Shown piece after piece: positions 1-13,379 of a stretch of 64,000 nt of DNA. The notes beneath the pieces are model-generated. The model was not told the origin of the DNA. It did not search any database and worked only from the letters and a program-made list of their open reading frames with translations. The first letter of the stretch is position 1. Each line of letters opens with the position of its first letter. Made by a program: the position numbers and the translations under genes. The stretch is from Todiramphus chloris collaris (Eukaryota; Chordata; Aves; Coraciiformes; Alcedinidae): contig JANVCC010000077.1 of assembly GCA_025345505.1 (NCBI GenBank), positions 4,775,494 through 4,839,493 of the forward strand, in the 5' to 3' direction.

Positions 1-739
1 AACTGCACTGCTCTGGTCTGTTCTCTGCGCTCCCAGGAGTTGAATAATGATAAGACTGTGACTTTGCCTGAAATGTCAGGGGAGTTTCAGCTCTAAACAC
101 ACTCTCAAGGACACAGAATGCAAAGGTTATAAGTGGAAACAGGCTTTTATTTTATTCTATGTTGTTTTTCTGAACCTGTTTCAGAGCTGATGCTCACAAG
201 CATGAACACAAGGCATATGTACAGCCAGGAGTAGACTGATGCCTTCTTCAGTTTAGCTTGAAAAAACATCCTTTGCAGTCTGGCAAAGACAAGTCAAAGA
301 GCTGCAGAAAGCAGCAGCAGGAAGACAGGCCCAGCAGTACCTGTTTCCTGGAGAGTGAGACTATGAGGAATGAGCATCAGGACCAACCACACACAAAAGA
401 AGGGATGTGTGGTACCACAGGGTGTTTACCAACATATGACACATTATCAATGACAAGCACGCTTTTTGCCTTCCAAAACTTGCTCTGCTGCTGTTCTCCT
501 TGGCCAGTGACTCATGAAAAGCACTCTCGTGCTGCCCGGCGCTTGTCTGGCAATCACAGGGAGAGTGGAAAACTGGCAGCTCCGGATGGGCCAGCAAGGC
601 TGAAGCCCTTCCAAGCAGAGGCTGCTGTGCACAAGCAAGACCCACCCTGGGGAAATGAAGCCAAGGGAAGAGCAGAGCTCTCTCCTGCTGCAAGATTGAA
701 CTGGGCAAGAGAGCCTGAGAGAGCCAGGGCATGAGTGGT
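1..739. other. Intergenic, no gene seen
   Basis: Open frames here (for example 258-734) have no recognisable domain and unremarkable composition. No promoter, splice-paired exon or repeat family was recognised up to the tandem repeat. Confidence 0.6.
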
Positions 740-1280
740 GCCTGGAAGTGCAAGAGCCACAAGCAAGAACTGAGCCAAAAAGACCCAAAGAAGCCCACAC
801 AAGAGGCTGTGCTCAATGCTCTAGAGGAAAAGAAGCAACTCCCGAGGAGCACAAGAAGCCTCCCCATCCTTGGAAGTCTAGAAAGGTTCCTCCCCCTGGA
901 TGGCACCTGGCCAAAGTGTCTCAAAGGAGGCCTGACAAGAGGCTGTGCTCAATGCTACAGAGGAAAAGAAGCAACTCCTGAGGAACCCAAGAAGCCTCCC
1001 CGTTCCTGGGAGTATGCAAAGCTTCCTCCCCCCGGATGCAGGGCACGAAGACCATCTTCATGGAGCACGAGCAGCAGGCACCTGGCCAAAATGGCCCAAA
1101 GGACGCCTGGCCAGGGGCCACGCTCACTGCTGCAGAGCAGGCAAAGAAAACCCCGGGGACCCAGGGGAAGAAAGTCTCCTCCCCCAGCTGCAGAACAGGA
1201 GAGGCCACCTTTGTGGTGCATGAGCAGCAGGCAGTGACCCAGCCCCAAGGGAGCAGAGGAGCCCTCCCCTGACAAGTGTC
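740..1280. repeat. Diverged tandem repeat, period about 136 bp
   Basis: Segments 801-902 and 937-1038 align end to end with about 14 mismatches in 102 positions by my count. A third, more diverged copy starts at about 1079, beginning with the same CACCTGGCCAAA block as at 904, and is spaced about 175 bp because of an insertion near 1040-1075. The phrase GAGCAGCAGGCA recurs at about 1068 and 1223. The 136-bp period is not a multiple of three, so copies fall in different frames and the open frames across the array are not a conserved protein. It behaves as an old minisatellite or local duplication. Confidence 0.7.
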
Positions 1281-3061
1281 CTGCTCCATGCTGCCCCACT
1301 GGTCACGCCTCTCAGGAGATGCCCAAGCCCTGTTCTGCTTCAACCTGGAGCCATCTCCAGAGCTTCCCAGAGGGGCCAAATGGCCCTGGCCTGACTGACC
1401 TTAGGGGCAGTAATCCTTCCCCTGCCTGCCAGGATACCAGTGGGTGCTCCAAAATACTGGGACCCCTGGCAACATCTCTACATCCTTTTTCTTACAGCTG
1501 CTTCCCCTGGCTCCACAGGCGATGAGGACAGCGAGCTATGCAAGGCTCCTTGAGAAGACATTCCCTTGGTGCCGCCACTGCTCACTAGCTGGCAAAAGCC
1601 TGACAGCCTTGGGCACCTCCAGGGCTTGGTATTTCTTCTCATCTCCAGCAGCCTTGTCCAGCCTTTGGTCTTTCAGCTCCCTCCAAGTAATCCCCTGTGC
1701 TTTGTAGCCAGGTGCTGGCCCTGTGACATCAGAGTGGCCAGCCCCCGTGCACAGCCCTGCCCACCACAGCCCTGCCCACCACCCTTTCCCCAGCATCCTT
1801 CAGAGGAAGACCTGGGGGTGCTGGCCCCGAGACACTCCATGTGCCTAGGAGGCCCAGGGGGTGTCCCTTTTATTGGTGGCCATGTACTGGGGGAAGGTCA
1901 AAGTGTAACCAGAGCCATAGGCTGGGATGGATGGTTGCCAACAGACTGCCATGGAAACAACACAGGCTTTGAAAAACCAGTGAGCGAAGGTGACACTGGT
2001 GTGGCGGGAGAGTGAGGAATGCTGTGGGGATGGGCAGGAACTGGAAATATTTGTGTTTTATGATATAAATCAAAGAAGAAAGCCCTAGAGTTTTGGAAAG
2101 GGGGAGATGCTTTGCTCAAGTTCCTCTATATAGCTCTTTTGAGAAGGATTTATTTATGTTTTCCTTCATTAAACCAAAGATATAGATTTCATTTGCAGTG
2201 CCAAGAATGTTAAGCCTTCTCCTCCCTGTTCATGCACTGATCTTCCTCAGACATGAAGAGAGGACTCTCTTGAACATTTCTGCCATGCATGGGCCAGGTG
2301 AATTCTCCTTACTTCAGAGACACTTAACTTAGTGAGGTGCTAGCAAAACAGTCAGAGATTTGACACAAAAATCAGTTCCTCCACCAAATTTCATTTTCAC
2401 TCATTTCATTTCACTCATTTAATTTTCAGTCTCAAGCAGAGACCTGCCCATGTTTCAGTGTCCTCACTGATGCTGTGCTAATCTGTGTGTTCCTGGCCAC
2501 AGAGCCGGATTTTTCAGGTCCTCAGAGGCTGTAGATTCTTTCATAGCCACTTGGCTGCCACAGGGGAACTAGAGGAGCTGCACTGGAGAGCCACCAGAAT
2601 TCAAGTGATTTTTACTGGATTTTCCTGTCCACAGTCACAGTGCAAAACAGGTACGGTCCAGTCCCAGGTTCTGCCCTCTACAGCCAGCCAGGTAAGCTGG
2701 TCTGGACTGGGAGTGCACCCTGGCCCAATCAGAGGTTTCTCCTCCATATATGACAAGAGCCACTGATTCTAATTTGAGTCAGAACACGAGTTAACTGTGC
2801 AGTGGAGAAATACCCTCAGAGCAGCCTCTTGAGATGTTGTCCTAAGTCTTCAGTTGTGGGAAAACAGGGTGATGAGACCTGAATTTCTAGTGTTAAAATT
2901 GGAGAGGACAGAGATTGCAGGTTGTTTAATTCATCAAAAAGCAGTCAACTTTGAAGGTCACCTTTTAAGAATTCCTTGGCTGTTCCTGGCCCCAGATGGT
3001 ATGTGAAAACCAATACTGTTTTCTGTGAAAACAGCTCTGTAGACAGGGAGCACTTAATTTT
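1281..3061. other. Intergenic, no gene seen
   Basis: Apart from the short duplication near 1750 and a loosely repeated T/C-rich ~15-bp unit around 2385-2425, nothing is recognised. Open frames are short and in both orientations. Confidence 0.6.
1750..1779. repeat. Perfect 2 x 15-bp tandem duplication
   Basis: CACAGCCCTGCCCAC occurs twice head to tail. Confidence 0.8.
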
Positions 3062-3183
3062 CACACAGACACACAGAAAAACCCCAAACAAACACAACAG
3101 CAACAAACCCCCAAAGAAACAAAAAAACCCAAACCAAACAAATCACAAACAAAACCAAACAAACAAACCAAAACACAAACATG
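3062..3183. repeat. A/C-only simple sequence
   Basis: About 110 bp built almost only of A and C in CAAA/CCAAA-like units, with very few G or T. It is a degenerate simple repeat with extreme strand asymmetry. Confidence 0.8.
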
Positions 3184-6100
3184 CAAGTCCCTGGTCTGAT
3201 TATGCTGAACCAAGCACAAAATCTATTACAGAGGAATTAATTGCCTGCACTGTTTATGTAGCCACACATTACACCTGCTATTTCCTATAGGAATCTAATG
3301 CCAGAAGTGTTTTCCATCCCAAACTGGATGTGATGCTGAAATACCACACAGAAAAGGAATTTACAAGAACAGGCCTGAGCTGTGCTAAACCAATGACTTA
3401 ACATGACTTAAACAGAATAAAGCCACCCAGGAAAACCAGATGATTAAATTTGCCACCATTCAATTAAAAAGTCATCCCTTCCTGTTGTTCAGTGAGCACT
3501 GGGCTTTCCAAGTTCACCAGTCTTTCCTGGGATAAGTGACTCACGAACCTGATAGGAAAATACACCTGTTTTTAGCCAGAGGTTAAAGCAGCTCTCCAGT
3601 TACCAGAGTAAACAAAGGATTTATTTCTGTCTTTAGCAGTTACCCTGTGAAGTCCAGGAACACAGGAAGGCTGACAGGAGCAATTAGGTTTGAGTCAAGT
3701 TTGCTCAAGTCAGGAGAAACTGTGAAGTCCATGGTAAGATGCTCGTAGATGACAAAGGAATTTTGCTAGGGGGAAAATGGGAGAGAAAAATTGGTGCAGT
3801 GATTGCGGTGGCTGCTGAGGGCTCCAAGGAGCTGGAAGGTGTCTGCCATGGTGTGAGACACCAGTTCTCTGGCCCAGAGGTGTCCATCTATACCCTTGGC
3901 AAAAGGGCAGCTGTCAGTCACAGAGGTGTGATAGGTATATATATTTGAGACTATGAGACTGATTAGAGACCACGGTAATCGCAACCACAGAAGTGGCTAA
4001 AATATCTGGAAACAAGAGAGTTGGATGTATTGATATCATGGAAGCTGAGAGGGTCAATTAGCCAGGAGTCCCTTATTAATCCCAGCATGAGAAATGGGAT
4101 GTATTTCATCTCCACTGCGGAGTGCTGAAAAGTGCAAACAGAACATCAGCTTATTTCAGGTCAGCACTCAAGATTGTATAAAGACAAGATGGATTTTACC
4201 CTTTATTTAACTGGATTTAATTACATGGATGAGCTTCAAAGTGTCTAAGGCCTAATGGTTGGTGACCTAAGGTCTGATTGAAAAAGCAACAACAACCTAA
4301 ACCTTAAGCTTGTTTGTTAGACCATATGGCATCTCTCGACCATGGGATGTTTCAGGGATATTCGGAATAAAGCACCTAGTGCATCCAAAGCATTTGCCAA
4401 GCTTTCCAGCTTCACTCAGAGGAAATTAAGCATCAACCTCTCTTGCTCTTTGTACAGTGTTTCCAAACATGTCTCCCTGAGAAGCCTCTAGGGCTCTCAA
4501 GTAGAGTATGCTGACACTTGGAGAAGAAAAGGAACACTTGACTTTTTGGTTTGGAAGATCTACATGGCTAGGAAATTCCAAATAAACAAATTTAAGGAAA
4601 AGAGGCAATCATCAAGGGCTTGTTAACTTAATTTTGTTTTAATTAGTGTTAGCATGTCAGATATGACAGTCATCTATCTGTATTTCTGATTGTGCTTGAT
4701 TTCGGAGAATCCTATTCCTGGGTCTGGATAAAGTACAAAGTCTCTCTTACTCCTTCAGATAGAATAATGTGGTTTCCAATAAAGGCTTGGAGAGCTACCT
4801 TAAAAAACAAATGATCATAAAAAAATTGCTCATGGAACTAAGACTACCAAGACATGGCTAAATTTAATCGCTTGTGGTAGATGTTTATGGGAATACTTAA
4901 TTTTTTTAATCACTTTATTTTTGAATAAGCAGAAATTCTCAGAAATTAAAAAGATGCAACTTCAGTATGCCCTTACTTTAAATGACTTCAGCACAGTTGT
5001 GCCCACCACAGGAAGACTGTCCCTTGTTGATTGACAGCCTGATCTAACTTAGATGAAAAAGGTTGGTGCAACAGATCACCAGCTGGAACGTTCTGAATTT
5101 CCAGTGCCTGTGTGGTGCTTGGCACCCACACAGAGCAGCCACCCCACGTGCTCCCGTTTTGAAGATGATCATCTCCAGACCCTCACTTTTATCTTGGTCA
5201 CATATCCAATTGAAAGGACCTTGACATAACAGTGTCTGTTTCACCTTTAAAAGAGAACTGCTTAAAAGCTGCTTAAATAATTTGTGTGGGTATCTAAGAA
5301 TCTCAGAGCTTTGGCTGTATCAATTAATTCTTGAAGCCACTTCATAACGTGGGTATTACCCTAATTTATACAGGAGTTCAATGAGGAGCGAATGTTTTGC
5401 TTTGTGTCCATTCTGTATCAGGTAAAGGGTACCAGTCCTTACCAGCTTCCATGAATCATGTCAGTGGGCTGACTAACGTCCACCTGATTTGTCTCTGACC
5501 CGTACAGCTCATAAATATCATATTCACATACTCAACATGTTGCCGCTCCTTGCCTGCTGAGTGCTACCCGGATACAAGGTGGTGAGGAAACCTGATAGGC
5601 TGCACTAGGTCCATGCTCAGCAGGGTGAGATCTGTTGGCTCCTGAAAGCAGCAGTGGACCCAGATATGTTTATGGCATAGTCTGGGGCGCTTCCAATACA
5701 TGCCCATCTTCTGGCAAGGAGGAGACCCAGGAACATATTTACATTAATGGCCAAGGACTCAGCCCCTCTCACAACTCCTTCATAATGTCATCTTGCTATT
5801 GCATGCTGGACTGAGCTTCCAGCTGGTGGCTTCTTCCTCCACGTCACCCAATCTTGGAAGTCCCTTATCAAGCTTCTCCCGGGAAAGCTGGTAGTTCTTT
5901 CTCAAGTGCTCCTGTTACACATGGATCATCTATCTACTCAAAATCTCTCTGGTAGCCTCCTGCTTTTGCTGGGCTTGCAAAAGTCTTCTCATTCATCTTC
6001 GTGCCTCTAGCAAGTTGCTTTTCATTTTCTTGTATTTTATTGTAATTTCACATCCACTTTGTCAGATTTAGTGTTCTTTTCCATCTTCCTTAACTCCCTA

Positions 6101-7066
6101 TATTTTGAAGAATTTATTTTTACATCTCAGAACTGTTGCGTGGTTTAATCACGTTAGCTTACTTTTTCTTTCCTTTGAGTATTTTTATTTGATGCTGAGC
6201 CTGCTCAGTGTATTTAAACACTCATATATCATCTACAAGTGCTTTGCTGGTTTTAGCTGCTGATTTCAACAAATTTCCTCACTTTTATGTGGTTCCTCTT
6301 TTTAAAGGTAAATGTTTAATTTGGTACATTCAATCTATGTAGATCTTCTGAGAACTGGAGTCAGTAACTTAGCTTTCCCTCCTTGAAATGAACTGTTCTG
6401 GCATTTACACTGTTTGAACCTGGTGTAATAATATTTTACTAATTAGTTCTTTCTTAGAAAGTTTCCTAGCTACATGTGTTGCCAATATCCTTATTTAAGG
6501 GCGTTCTAGTTCATCTTCCTTTATTTTCAGATCACTGCCATTTGTATAGAATTAGTTTTAAATGTGGTTGTGGGCTAGCTACATATTTTTGTATGTCTTG
6601 TGTGTGTGTGCACCTTACTTAATTGGGATTTCAGTTATAGAGACTGGTCTCTCTGTTTTCCATTTCTCTCCATTGCTTTTTTGTCCTGTCCTTATTCTTA
6701 ACAGAGAGACTAGAGAGCTTCAGCCAAGCAGTGTGTTTTTCCATACCTCTCCCCTACCCCAGTTTTTAATGTAAAACTTTCCCACAACTCTAACTCTGTT
6801 AAGCCCCAGTTCCTTTCTGTCTTACTTATATAGATCTCATTTTTTCTGCTTAGGCTCCGCTTTTCTAAATATCTTTCTGCTTTTCTAGTAAATGCAGCAA
6901 CATCTGTAACAATAGCCTTGCAAACTTCAAGTATTCATTTTGCATACACAGAACTATTTAATACCATTTATTGCTCACCTCCAGGGTTCAAAGCGCCCAC
7001 TTGGGCTCTTCCCTATGCCACACTTAAGATCGTGATCAGTCACACTGGAATGTTACACACAACCAC
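3184..7066. other. Intergenic, AT-rich, T-rich in its second half; no gene seen
   Basis: No coding exon is recognised. From about 5800 to 6900 the + strand is markedly T/pyrimidine-rich. A short stretch near 5345-5400 resembles the reversed 3' half of a MIR element, but only weakly. The longest open frame (6562-6774) looks random. Confidence 0.55.
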
Positions 7067-7134
7067 TAGTAGTAGTAGCAAGAGGAGGAGGAGGAGGAGG
7101 AGGAGGAGGAGGAGGAGGAGGATGGAGGAGGAGG
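7067..7134. repeat. (AGT)n then (GAG)n microsatellite
   Basis: Four AGT-type triplets pass into about 13 uninterrupted GAG triplets, then an imperfect end. The reading frame through it encodes poly-Arg and is not a protein. Confidence 0.95.
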
Positions 7135-9659
7135 CAGCTTTCCAAGCATATGGACTCACAGGCAAGTGAAATGAAGCCCAGTAGGTCACGCATACTGCTT
7201 ATCATAGTCACATTTGCTCATGGTGAAATCTTGCCCACTCAACATTGTCTGGGAATGTCACCATTTGCTGTTCCGGTGGGAGTGCTGTGCTCCTTGGAAA
7301 TTTCAGCCTCATGCTGCATTTTGACAGTACCTCTAAGGCAACTGAGCAGTTGCCTTCCTCTTCCTCAGTAGCATTTTTCTTCCTGTCCCTCCTTGGTGTG
7401 GGCAGAGATTCTCATCCAGCCCATGAACAGCAAAGAGCAAGGTATCACATCAGACTCACCATGTTATTAAACTACACCTCTTCCATGCTCAGTGTAAGAC
7501 AGGGTCTTCAGTACACACACACTTTGTATTGACAGTATTTTCCTGTCCTTTAGATAGTTCCCGATCATAACACACAGGGACTGATCAAAACTGGGGTGCA
7601 CTGTCTGAATGAACAAGAGGAGTGCAGGCTGAGGGACAAGGATGTGACATACACAGAAGGAGAAGTGTGACATCTGTCCTCTTTCCCTCTCTAGGTACTC
7701 CCCACAGCTCTGCACTGCATCTTGCTGCCATGCCAGGCTCCCTCTGATCCGTGACCACAACTCTGTGCATCATACGTCACTCCAGAGCAGCACAGCTCTT
7801 TCCCAGGAGATAAATGAGGGTTCTTTTTGCCTACACAACAGGACTCCTGAGCTTTCCCATGCTGGGAGGGAGGGTGGGAGGGAGGAGATCCGGCTTCCTC
7901 CCTGTCCGAGCGCCAGCCCCGTGGGCCTGCCGTGGCACTGCTGGGAACATCCAGGGGCATGATGCAATTTGCAGAGGCGGTTTTTCATGCAGCCTGGCAA
8001 GGCAGCGTCTGATAATGGCTCTCCCTCTGTTTGTAGCACACAATCGAGCTCACGATCTTCTCTCAGCACAGGCAGCCCACGGTGTTATGTCCTCTGTGCT
8101 GCTGTGATGACGAGAGCGGGGCTGTGCACAGGACAAGGAGCCCTGCAGCTCTTTCATCAGTGAATCACCTACCCTGAGCGCTAGTTAGGCACAAATCATT
8201 AATGGTCTAATGGCTGGAATAAGCTAGCTCGGCTCCAGTGGAAGTGCAGGTTGTGTCTTTTTCAGGAGTCATGGGAAACCCTTCTTAAGTCTGTTTTTAA
8301 ACTTCTTGACTTTGGCTTCTGAGTAATGCCACTGATTCCATTTTCCAAAGGTCACAGGAGAAATCTCTTCTGACATCTCCAAAGGGCATGACAAATGTTC
8401 CTCTAACAAAGTAACAAATTGTTCAACACAATTCACTTAGCAATTACCTCTCCATAAAGGTATTTACGGCAGGTATGGTAAGATAAAGTAGGTTGTTTCC
8501 TATTGTTTTTCAAGGGGGGGAGGGGGGGGAAGGAAAGGCTGTAGTCATTTTGTGGTGAGTTTAAGGGATAAATATAATCTGATGTCTTTACTGAATGCTT
8601 TCATGGATCTTAAAAGATATTTTAATGGCCGTAAAAGTCTATTTATAGACTGTCCCTTTCAGAGAGTGGAAAACATGGTCACTTCTGTATTCTGTGTACC
8701 TATTTAAATTGGATCTAAATTTAAAGTTATCTATAGCATATTAATTCAGCACCTTTTCTGAATGATCCTTCCCATATAGCTTTTATTTACAGGATCCTGT
8801 GCTATTTTCCCCAAGATCATTCTGCCTCCTGCATGATGCTCTTTCGCATTTCAGACTCAAATTCCCTTCTAATAGGGTGGGCAAAGGAGTCAGCCATGCA
8901 ACAAATTAGAAGCAAAGACTACAGCATGTTACTGAACGTAAATCTGTCACCAGCACAAATCTAGGTCCATTTGGCAGGAGGGAAACCAAGCCTGCACCAG
9001 CAGCAGAGCACTGGCCTGTGGGTTAGAAACACGGTGTCACTGCAAATCTGGTTAGACGAGTGTGTGCCTGCCGCCCTGACCTCTTCCACTTGGCAGTCTT
9101 TTCTTTGCATTTTTCTTTCAGAGGCTGATGTGGGAGTGAACAATGGAAACCAAACTGCCCCTTCAGCCCTCAATCTGGTCCTGCATGTACATTGGCTGGA
9201 TGAGGTGAAAGAGAGATTTCATCACTCCAGCATGTGGGTAAGTAGTGACCAGTGCAATCAACTGAGTATTTCTCAACAGCGTGAAGCAAAAATTAGGAGA
9301 ACAGGGAGACACAGCCACATTTGATGTAAAGGTTCTCTGTGGCTATGTAATTGGCAAGTGATTGTATCTACTCTTGCTGAAGAAGAAGAGGCCCTGTAAC
9401 AGGTCTCTGCAGTGAGTATTCCAGGTGAACCCCATTTTCTTGGGGGTGGGGGCTCAGACATAGCCTCAGTCCAGACCCAGCATAGGCATGCAGGATTTCC
9501 AGCTTCTAATTGAAATTCTGGGTGACCTTTAGCACTCCTGCTATGCCACTGCAAGCAAAGCTCCCCACCCTGAACTTTCTTTGGCTCACACACCACTAGT
9601 AGGAGGGAAGATGTTACAGGGAAAAAATCAAGAAATGGATGCAAAGGAGAAAGGGTCTG
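7135..9659. other. Intergenic, no gene seen; G-run at 8514-8529
   Basis: Overlapping open frames at 7.7-8.1 kb occur on both strands in moderately GC-rich DNA with no recognisable domain. A run of 7 G, one A, then 8 G lies at 8514-8529. A (GGGA)n-like patch is at about 7865-7885. Confidence 0.6.
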
Positions 9660-9780
9660 TGGCTCTGCCACCAAGTTCTTGTGCAATCTTGCGCAAATCA
9701 TTTCTCACATCTGTGCATCCATTTCCAATATGTGATGTGAAAACAGCAGTGCTTCATCTCACCCATGTACTGTTGTCCTA
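9660..9780 (+). repeat. MIR-like (CORE-SINE) relic
   Basis: Follows the MIR consensus order over about 115 bp: CTCTGCCACC, then a GTGCAATCTTGCGCAAATCA block (consensus gtgaccttgggcaagtca), then CACATCTGTGCATCCATTTCC, then a decayed 'atgggatgataat' part ending TACTGTTGT. It is heavily diverged, as expected of a repeat from the amniote ancestor. Confidence 0.6.
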
Positions 9781-12700
9781 AATTATAAAATCTCCCAAGG
9801 GAAACCTGCCTGTTCCCAGGTTAATATATGGAGTCTAGCCCCAGAGGGCACTTTTTCTCCTGCCTGTTTCTTCATGTTATGTCTGAGCCTTGCAATGACT
9901 GTCACGTAGGGTAAACCGTGACATCTTTGTGTTACGTGCATTTGTATCCAGCCTCAAAATGTTATTTTGTTCCCTGAGGTGTGTGCTGTTATCAGGCGAA
10001 TGAAATGTCCCAGTCCCCTGCTAATTACTCATTAGGTAAGATTTAATGTGTGTGTGCGTGCAGGGCTGGCAGCTACAAGTGGATCCCACAGGAGAGGTCT
10101 GTGAGCCAAGCTTATGTCAGCTTTAGGGTAGGGATGAGTGAGTAAGTGGAGTAAAAATAACAACATGGCATGATCAGTAGCAGTTGCCCAAAACTTAACT
10201 CAAAACCTTTTCTTTTCATCCCAAAGCCAAACTTACCGTGAAGATCAGAAGCCTGTGAGACTTGGGGTGAATTTACACCCACATCTGGAACAAATCACAG
10301 CTCTGCACTGAGGCAAAGCAATGTTTGGAACCCAAGTCCAGCTGCCACCTGTGACTATTCATTCTACCCGTTACTTCCCCAAGGCCTGAAAAATGTTTTT
10401 AGCTTTTTATGTGTCTTACACACTTCTTTCCCTGTTTGGTACCAAGATTACTGTTTTTCCTGTCCAGAAGACTGCTTCTGCATTATTTCCTGGCTGAGGA
10501 AGGGTGGCAGCTAAGGTTGCACCAGTTTTGACCAGAGAGCATCTGGAAGTCCAGGTGAATACAGGCACAAGCTAAGGAACAGCATGCAAACACATGGTGG
10601 ACATTATACCAAAGAAATCAGGGGAGTGGAAAGATACTTGGCTGACAGTTAAGAGTGAATGATGATGAGGCACAAAAAATCTCAGACAAAACCCTGTTCC
10701 TCTGGGAGTCCAGGCCTAAGTCTGGACTGGTTCATGTCCAGCTGTCCTAAGCTGGTTGATGTACGAACCTGACACCAGTGGGATAGACTGGACTTTGAGG
10801 CTTATTTAAAGTGACTCCAATACAGTTCAGGTGTGGAACAGAGCTGTTTGGGAGTTATGGGGAGCAAACCTTTTCTTGCAGGCTTCAACACTGGGGACAA
10901 AAGGGAAGAGCACCAGTGACAATGCAGCTCTCGAGGCTTTGGAAATTCTGCCTGTTGGCCTATTCTTGGTTTCCACCATCTTCTGTTTTATCCGTCTCCA
11001 TTGTTCACCCACATAATTACATAAGATACCACCAGCTAAAACTGCATCTGCCTCCTTAATAGATGGCTCATTATCTAGGGAGGGAAACAGAAAGGCCAAA
11101 AGCTTTTATGTGCCAACAGCACTGCTCAGATGTTCATGTGCATTATGGGAGAAAGAAAGGGCGTAACCTGTCTGCCCTAATTTCTAGCCAGATAGGCTGA
11201 AAGAGTCAAGGTGTAATGAAGGTCAGCATGGCTGGGAATGGGGTGGAGGCAATACAAGGTTATTCTCTTGACACAACAGCAATTAATTCTCAAGAAAAGT
11301 CCCTCTCTCATGCACCAGAACAGTGTGAGGCAGTTCTCTCTGTATTTAAAAGTACTCCCACAGCTTTGATCTTTTCTCATTTCTGGAAATGTAAGCTTGC
11401 AAAGAGGGTCTGGCCTTGTCTGGGATGATATATTAGGCCATGTGGTGCTGGCCTTGCAAAGCAGCGTAGGCAAGCCTGCTGTTCTCCATACTGCGTCATT
11501 CTGGAAAAGTCTCCTCATATTCTGGTTACTGCAGTAATGACAACTCACTGCTGCAGAGCCCAGGTACCCTGCCTGCTCAGAAATGCCATGGCATCGCTCC
11601 TTCTCATAACAATGTTTTTTTTGTCCAGTTCAGGCCACACGTATAATATTTAGCTATGAGTGAAAATGAAATGGCAGATGAGAGAGAACGAGGTCTCCTA
11701 CCAAAACTCCGTCTCCAAGGACCCTAAAATGTGGAAGTACATACTAGCTTGAAAGTATCCCTGTAGCCCTGCATACTCTTCAGTGTCAGGTATATCCTGT
11801 TCCAATCAGTATTTTATGGCAACCAACCATAGACAGGTTTTTCTTTTATTGATGTTTAAAATAAACACTTGTTTTGAACTCAGGAGAGAGCTGTATTGGC
11901 ACCAGGTACCAGCCTGGGTTCAGTAGAGCTTGTGGCAGATACGTACTGATCTAACCATATGGTGGTGGGTTTTGTGCTGATGCCTGTGCTGGCAGGAGAC
12001 CAAAATGTTGCTGTGGGCTCCCCCAGCCATAAAAATCCATGAAGTTTTACAGCTCTAGTTTCATTTCATTTCACTGACTAAGCTTCTTCTTACTTGATTT
12101 TGTTTCCTCTGTATGTTTCCCGCATAGAAAGCCTAAGATTCCAAGTTGCATTTTGAGAAAGTTTTAAAATTAACTTCTCCATTTATGTGAGATGACTCTG
12201 GGTCTTGGTAATAAAATGTGCTGGGGGCGGGGGAGAGGGGAAGAGAAGACTTCTCAGCAGGGGGTGAGTGCTGATGACTGTAACAAAGTCACAGTGTAAT
12301 ATGCTGTTCTGCTGACTTCCGCCTTCTTTAATTACCTTTCTGCATCCCAAGAAGCTGAACCGTGCCTCACCAGCTCATTCTGTCCCCCGAGTTTGCTCTC
12401 CACAACAGATAGGTGTTTTCCCCGCAGTCTCTGGAGGCTCTTTGTTGCTGCTCTGATACATCAGATGTGTTTGTTTGGCAAATTGATGTTTGTGTTTTCC
12501 GCACTGCTTGTGTTTTCCAATTCCTTGGAGCAGTGAGGATGCTGCTGAATTGTCAGAATTGTGGTAGGCTGCTGACTTGAGGTTACTGTCAATGGCCTCA
12601 TTATATTAACAAGGAGTATCTTAAGAAATACGAAAGATGTGGCATTTACTTTCTTGTGAGAGGGAAGGGAGAGAGAGAGATTGTGTGTGGATGAATGGAC

Positions 12701-13379
12701 TTAAACGGGAAATGACTGGCTCTCTCCACATCATTTGCTAGCCCGGGCAATGATAGCTTCTGATTCGTATTGCTGGGCTGCTCCCAGCGTGCTTGGCTCC
12801 CCCATGAGTGCAAGGCAATGCAACCCTTCCTCCTGAACAGCTCCTCATCTCTGTCCTGGGGCATCTGGGTACCTGAAATGGGCACAGCAATGAGACATGC
12901 AGCATCACAGCATCTTTGTGCAGATGTAAGTCAGGGCTGCTGTGGTCTCGCTCCCTCCTTAGAGCCAGCACTAGCATTGGTGTGGCTGGAAAGTGAGTCA
13001 GTTTGGGAAACTGAGATGGGAGAGAAGGAATGCTATGAGAAAAAAGAGGAATTAATTCCTTATAGACTTGCTTTCTGGAGGAACACATCTAGGTGTGACC
13101 AGGGCTAAGGAGAAAATGGCACCCTACTCTTCTCTGCTCAGATGGGCTCTCTCCCTCCAGATATTCTTGAGGGAGAATATCAAAGAGGAGGATATTGCCT
13201 GCAAATCCTCTGAAATAAATGTAAAGGAGACCCATGCACAGCTCAAGCCTCTGAATCAAAGGCAGCAAGTTCATTCCCTCCCTCCCTGTTGTCAGGCCAT
13301 TGGGAAGTAGTTGGCATAGCTCTTATCAAAGGAAACGTGGTCCTTCCCTTAAGCTTGTCTGCTCAGCGGTGTTGTGTAA
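9781..13379. other. Intergenic, no gene seen
   Basis: A possible weak MIR remnant in reverse lies at about 10290-10345 (a GGAACCCAAGTCC block). A GA-rich tract lies at 12660-12680. Open frames at 10.8-11.5 kb and 12.7-13.3 kb lack domains. Confidence 0.55.

Noticed and set aside
731-1237. 168-codon basic Pro/Lys-rich open frame
   Set aside because: It runs through tandem copies whose 136-bp period shifts the frame between units, so the repeated DNA does not give a repeated protein.
5800-6900. Decayed endogenous retrovirus in antisense
   Set aside because: Only base composition suggests it. I recognise no LTR pair, primer-binding site or retroviral motif.
6918-7169. Poly-Arg protein
   Set aside because: It is translation of the (GAG)n microsatellite.
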